From Alkalicoccobacillus gibsonii (GTDB lineage Bacteria > Bacillota > Bacilli > Bacillales > Bacillaceae_D), in the NCBI RefSeq assembly GCF_016798245.1, contig NZ_JAEUZA010000001.1, forward strand, positions 790,221-854,220: a stretch of 64,000 nucleotides of DNA, given 5' to 3'. A model generated the notes under the pieces. The model made no database searches and was not told the origin of the DNA. It worked only from the letters and a program-made list of their open reading frames with translations. The translations under genes and the position numbers were made by a program. This document shows, piece by piece, positions 61,501 through 64,000 of the stretch. Each line of letters begins with the position of its first letter. Position 1 is the stretch's first letter.

Positions 61501-64000
61501 CGGTATTATCTATTGCCGAAACAGTCTTTTCTAGCCAAGAACCTTCATACAGTTGTCGAGACCACTGAGCTGCTTCAGCCCATTTAGCACTCCACCACTC
61601 TCCACTAAAGAGAGTCGTTTCAAGTAGTCCGAATAACTCCCCGATCTGATTAGACCACCAACTAAGATCCGTTAATTTAGAAGCGTACTCAGTAATCTCA
61701 GCCCACTGACCGCTCCACCAGTCACCGTTAAACAACGTATCTCCAATTGCAGTGATGCCTTTTTCCAACCACGAGCCCTCGTAAAGAGCGGATGTTCCTT
61801 CAGTAATAGAAGACCATTTGCTTGACCACCAAGAGCCACTAAAAACCGTATCTCCAATTGCGTTAACGGTTTTCTGCATCCAAGAGTCTTCATAAAGAAC
61901 TTTTGCGCCAACTTTAGTCGCGCTCCATTGTTCGGACCACCAGTCTTTGTTGAAGATGGTATTTTTAATGCTATCTATCACACCAATGTCCTGCAGATAC
62001 TGACCGAGTTTGGATCCACCAATTGAACCGGCAATTCCTCCAAGAATTCCTCCAACAATAGTTCCCACACCAGGGAAGACGGAACCGACTAACGCACCGG
62101 TGGCAGCACCACCAGCCATTCCTCCAAGAGCTCCACCTGCGACTGATGCTTTTTCTTCATCAGGGGCTCCCACAATTGCTGCAGCTGATAAACTGGTCCC
62201 TAATAGAGGAATCCCTTTTAAGCCACTTGTCATCCATTTAGGGAAGAAGGAACGCTTAGGCATTTCAATTGTAGTGGCTTTAGGTCCACCTGTTGGCAGC
62301 GTTGGCTGATTAGGATTTATTGGACCCGCACCTTTTCCATTTGGAACAAATGCAGAAAATAGACCGAATAGAGAAGCCCATTTACCTCCGCCCTTCGGAG
62401 TTCCTGGCCCTTTAGGTGGTTTTGGCCCTTTACCTCCGAACGTTTTATTCCATATATCTTTTACGCCTTTTACGCCTCTTCCAAGTCCCACGGCTATATC
62501 TTTAAAAGGCTTAAGCGCCATTAAAATCTTTCCAACAACTACTCCAGCAATTAAATTACCTAAGAATGCTGATGTATTAGCACCGTCTTGAACCCATTCC
62601 TCTTTACCAATAACGTTTCCGACATTTGATTTAAGTGCGGTTACGTTAACATCCCATAATTTCTGCCCCAATCTCTTGGATAGATCAGCTGGATCAATTG
62701 AATCTAGAAAACTATCAACAAACGAGCGACTTGCCATAGCTCCCGCAGTCACAAATTCATTATTCGACTCATCTTCTACTCCGAGCAAACCACGAATAAG
62801 TCCACCCATGACACTTCCGTAAGTAGATCCAACAGACTCCGCCCCCGATATTAAACCAGGAGCTCCTTTATCTCTCCACCACGCAGCAAACTCTTCCTGG
62901 ATATTCGGCCATACAATATCCCACCTAGCTTTAAGTGTTAGATCACGGTATTGTTCAAGCTCTTCAAATCGCTTCAATGCATTAGGATCATCTTTAAATC
63001 GTTCCTTCATTTCCGGAGTCATTTCACCTGGGAACAAAATACGTAGTTGATCACCAACAAATCCAAATGTTTTGCTCATTGGGTTCATGACGGCTTGTGC
63101 AAAGTTCTCTCCAGCTACTTGCATTTGTTTAGTCATATCAGTGATAACATAAGCATTCTCACTGCGCCACGAACGGAAGCTTTCTAAAGCAGGTTGAACT
63201 ACACTTGCAAGACCTGCTCCCCAAGGCATGATGATCGCATTATTCATGAATGACTTAACGCCAAGAAACAAGTTAGCCAGGTTGTCTGACATCTTGATCA
63301 TCATGTCATCAAAGCGTCCGAATTCTCTCGTCGCTTCTGGCCATATCTCAGAAATATCACGTCCGCTTTCAGCAAGACCCTCTAATTTTGCTCTTGAAGC
63401 ACCAGAAATAGCCCCCATCTCTTGAAGTGCTGCAGTAGCATCCCCAATAGGGCGACCATTTTGTAATCCGTCATATAAACGACCAACCCATAAGGAGACA
63501 TCCGCAAACGGCTTCTGTGTGCCAGCTGCGATATCCCCGACCAATTTCATTCCATCTCCTGCAGCTAAGGCTCCATCCGTAAAAATTTGAAGCACTCGAG
63601 ACGCTTCAAAAATCTCATCACGCGCAAAGGGTGTCTGTCCTGCGAATGAAATTAAATCATCTAGTCGTTGATCAGCTGCTTCCCTACTACCTAACAACGT
63701 CTCGAATGCTGTAGTCATGTTCTGACGATCAGCGGTAGCTCTTAACGGAGCAACAACACCACCGTAAGCACCGGCTCCTACACCTAACATAGCTCCAGTA
63801 CTCGAAGCCATTCCGCTCAGCTTTCGCAGCGGACGTGTAGCATAGTCAGCAATCTTAACAGTCATTGTAAACGTTCGGTTTAAATGGGAATTGGCATATC
63901 CGTAAATTTTACGTGCGCCTGGTGTGGCACGATCAATTAGTGATGCAGTCATTGCATAAGATCGCGCCAAGGTACTTCGAGCATGAGAGGACATTCGGTT
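58508..64000 (-). CDS. xkdO: Tape-measure protein with peptidase M23 and transglycosylase domains (XkdO-like, 5' end may be outside window)
   Basis: At least 1,828 residues; the frame is still open at the window edge, and the ATG at 63994 has no visible ribosome-binding site, so the N-terminus may lie beyond. N-terminal ~230 residues have TMP-type helices (MTTAFETLLGSREAADQRLDD, FDDMMIKMSDNLANLF). Then come a hydrophobic Gly-rich transmembrane-like stretch, a tryptophan-rich repeat region (about 60,880-61,960), TGT-rich repeats (about 59,900-60,300), an M23 metallopeptidase (HKGVDFAAP, GPHVHYE; 59,310-59,610) and a C-terminal lytic transglycosylase (MKESGGNARAINN, SKGLMQTIDP; 58,970-59,225). 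Confidence 0.88.
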   Translation of the reverse strand, partial: NRMSSHARSTLARSYAMTASLIDRATPGARKIYGYANSHLNRTFTMTVKIADYATRPLRKLSGMASSTGAMLGVGAGAYGGVVAPLRATADRQNMTTAFETLLGSREAADQRLDDLISFAGQTPFARDEIFEASRVLQIFTDGALAAGDGMKLVGDIAAGTQKPFADVSLWVGRLYDGLQNGRPIGDATAALQEMGAISGASRAKLEGLAESGRDISEIWPEATREFGRFDDMMIKMSDNLANLFLGVKSFMNNAIIMPWGAGLASVVQPALESFRSWRSENAYVITDMTKQMQVAGENFAQAVMNPMSKTFGFVGDQLRILFPGEMTPEMKERFKDDPNALKRFEELEQYRDLTLKARWDIVWPNIQEEFAAWWRDKGAPGLISGAESVGSTYGSVMGGLIRGLLGVEDESNNEFVTAGAMASRSFVDSFLDSIDPADLSKRLGQKLWDVNVTALKSNVGNVIGKEEWVQDGANTSAFLGNLIAGVVVGKILMALKPFKDIAVGLGRGVKGVKDIWNKTFGGKGPKPPKGPGTPKGGGKWASLFGLFSAFVPNGKGAGPINPNQPTLPTGGPKATTIEMPKRSFFPKWMTSGLKGIPLLGTSLSAAAIVGAPDEEKASVAGGALGGMAGGAATGALVGSVFPGVGTIVGGILGGIAGSIGGSKLGQYLQDIGVIDSIKNTIFNKDWWSEQWSATKVGAKVLYEDSWMQKTVNAIGDTVFSGSWWSSKWSSITEGTSALYEGSWLEKGITAIGDTLFNGDWWSGQWAEITEYASKLTDLSWWSNQIGELFGLLETTLFSGEWWSAKWAEAAQWSRQLYEGSWLEKTVSAIDNTVFNAEWWSGNWDSTVEGTKKLYEGSWLQGTLNAINDTVFNGEWWNQKWEDVKAWSTEKAIQIGGLGYKIKTGIEETVFSSEWWLEKWENVKSWTQSKWDSAKGIWTSIATNISDTVFNSEWWSGHWESVKSWTQDKWNSAQSIWDSVTTKIGETIFSGDWWNNKWESVKGWTQDKWDSAQSIWDSVRTTISDSLFSKDWWGDKWSNVLEWGKGILKGAGSWFDENVAAPFKEGRESGQAAGNASTTASQQKTSPTRHSAYSGHTPAYANGGFINRPHVGLVGEAGPEAIIPLSANRRSRALDLYEQTGSALGVRPYANGGLVGGSINASSPSTVAQPAAVSAVVSLDAVRTANMQKEANAYGQQFSEAVSAGVNRNTISLSAWKQRNISNPMQGIVQDAVGFGSGTVQSFSAGQNGTATGTRSHLHNQVKRPFEVIQGGASAHGSGTVQGFRSGQDASQTGTSTYLASQVTRPFNTIESEAPSHGRNTVTAFRSGQDASQTGTESYLQRQVHSPFNDTQAKGSSWGTGTMSEFVSGMRSHSSQVKEAAQFLADTVESTFKERLGIHSPSRVMFGLGEWTSLGILKGLDAVDLKKFANKQVDGLISAYTGMAPDFGSPFTMTSGFGMRKSPGGIGTTNHKGVDFAAPMGTPIPSQAPGMVTFSGWQGGYGNLVKIQGADGIEYMYGHNSKNLVKQSDMITGGQTIALVGSTGNSTGPHVHYETRRNGVAFNPMGGENALFGGSGADVSTRSAVAQAALATGVGKDWIDPLMTIAMKESGGNARAINNWDSNARRGVPSKGLMQTIDPTFNAHKLPGMDDIYNPVHNTAAAIRYIQSRYGDISNVPGIRSMRNGGAYRGYANGGLITNEQIARIGEGGRREWIIPTERGIRGRYLLNQAAADLGMQVIDQGDSDYDLPESVAQEIGLTSRPSIDSSSQIDNSSSTVQEGDVTVHINITGDNHYHNEVDMEKLAAIIKNDLAAVFRNMRLNGTVGVLSNG
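60880..61960 (-). repeat. Tryptophan-rich tandem repeats inside the tape-measure gene
   Basis: Ten clear copies and one degenerate copy of a unit with F-x-x-x-W-W-x-x-x-W (FNKDWWSEQW, FSGSWWSSKW, FNGDWWSGQW, FSGEWWSAKW, FNAEWWSGNW, FNGEWWNQKW, FSSEWWLEKW, FNSEWWSGHW, FSGDWWNNKW, FSKDWWGDKW), spaced about 30-40 residues. The DNA copies are similar enough to look like tandem duplication. Confidence 0.9.

Noticed and set aside
48706-64000. Prophage attachment site in the window
   Set aside because: I searched by eye for repeats next to the amidase end and found none convincing; the other prophage end is outside the window.
1-64000. CRISPR array, tRNA or rRNA genes
   Set aside because: No evenly spaced direct repeats, cloverleaf-like or rRNA-like sequences were noticed.

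Overview
The window looks like a chromosome segment of a low-GC, spore-forming member of the Bacillaceae, plausibly an alkaliphilic genus related to Alkalihalobacillus (genus is inference). Evidence: strong AAGGAGG ribosome-binding sites, many TTG/GTG starts, T-rich intrinsic terminators, a spore-coat transglutaminase (tgl), a Rap-type phosphatase, a 3D-domain autolysin of the YocH type, a TPP riboswitch on a ykoEDC transporter and PBSX-like late phage genes. No rRNA, tRNA or CRISPR array was seen.

Positions 1-31,350 are mostly housekeeping and transport genes. In order: a YhfP/AcuI-type oxidoreductase cut by the window edge, a lipid kinase, 3-methyladenine glycosylase, the sulfate importer operon sbp-cysT-cysW-cysA, the TPP-riboswitch-controlled ECF operon ykoE-ykoD-ykoC, a HAD phosphatase, branched-chain aminotransferase, a HemD-like protein, a manganese-type CDF exporter, a 3D-domain wall protein, a methyltransferase, and the oxidative pentose-phosphate genes gndA and zwf. 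The last two converge on a structured intergenic repeat. Next come an ABC exporter cassette with a 796-residue surface protein, two tandem soluble chemoreceptors, an aldo/keto reductase, a nucleoside transporter and a MOSC protein.

Positions 31,400-40,360 hold a membrane-anchored Mrr-type nuclease, a translationally coupled three-gene glycolipid operon resembling Listeria lafA-lafB-lafC, tgl, several small membrane or exported proteins, a Rap-like TPR protein and two small DUF4177-like paralogues.

Positions 40,400-48,600 are an AT-rich accessory region. A membrane transporter gene is cut off after its N-terminal third and abuts an unrelated membrane gene that seems to start with ATT. Then come flagellin (hag) and a divergent csrA without fliW, a self-contained pair made of a Panacea/SocA-type antitoxin-like gene and a coiled-coil membrane protein, an orphan YolD-like gene with a possible SOS box, and three membrane or exported proteins of unknown function.

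Positions 48,700-64,000 are the late region of a PBSX-like prophage or phage-tail-like particle, read on the minus strand: tape measure (cut by the window edge), XkdP, Q, R, S, baseplate J (XkdT), a repeat-extended XkdU, fibre genes, small phage proteins, holin and amidase. The most unusual items are the Panacea/membrane gene pair, the apparent ATT and ATA start codons in the accessory region, the CsrA-site-like hairpin in the hag leader, and the tryptophan-rich repeats of the tape measure.
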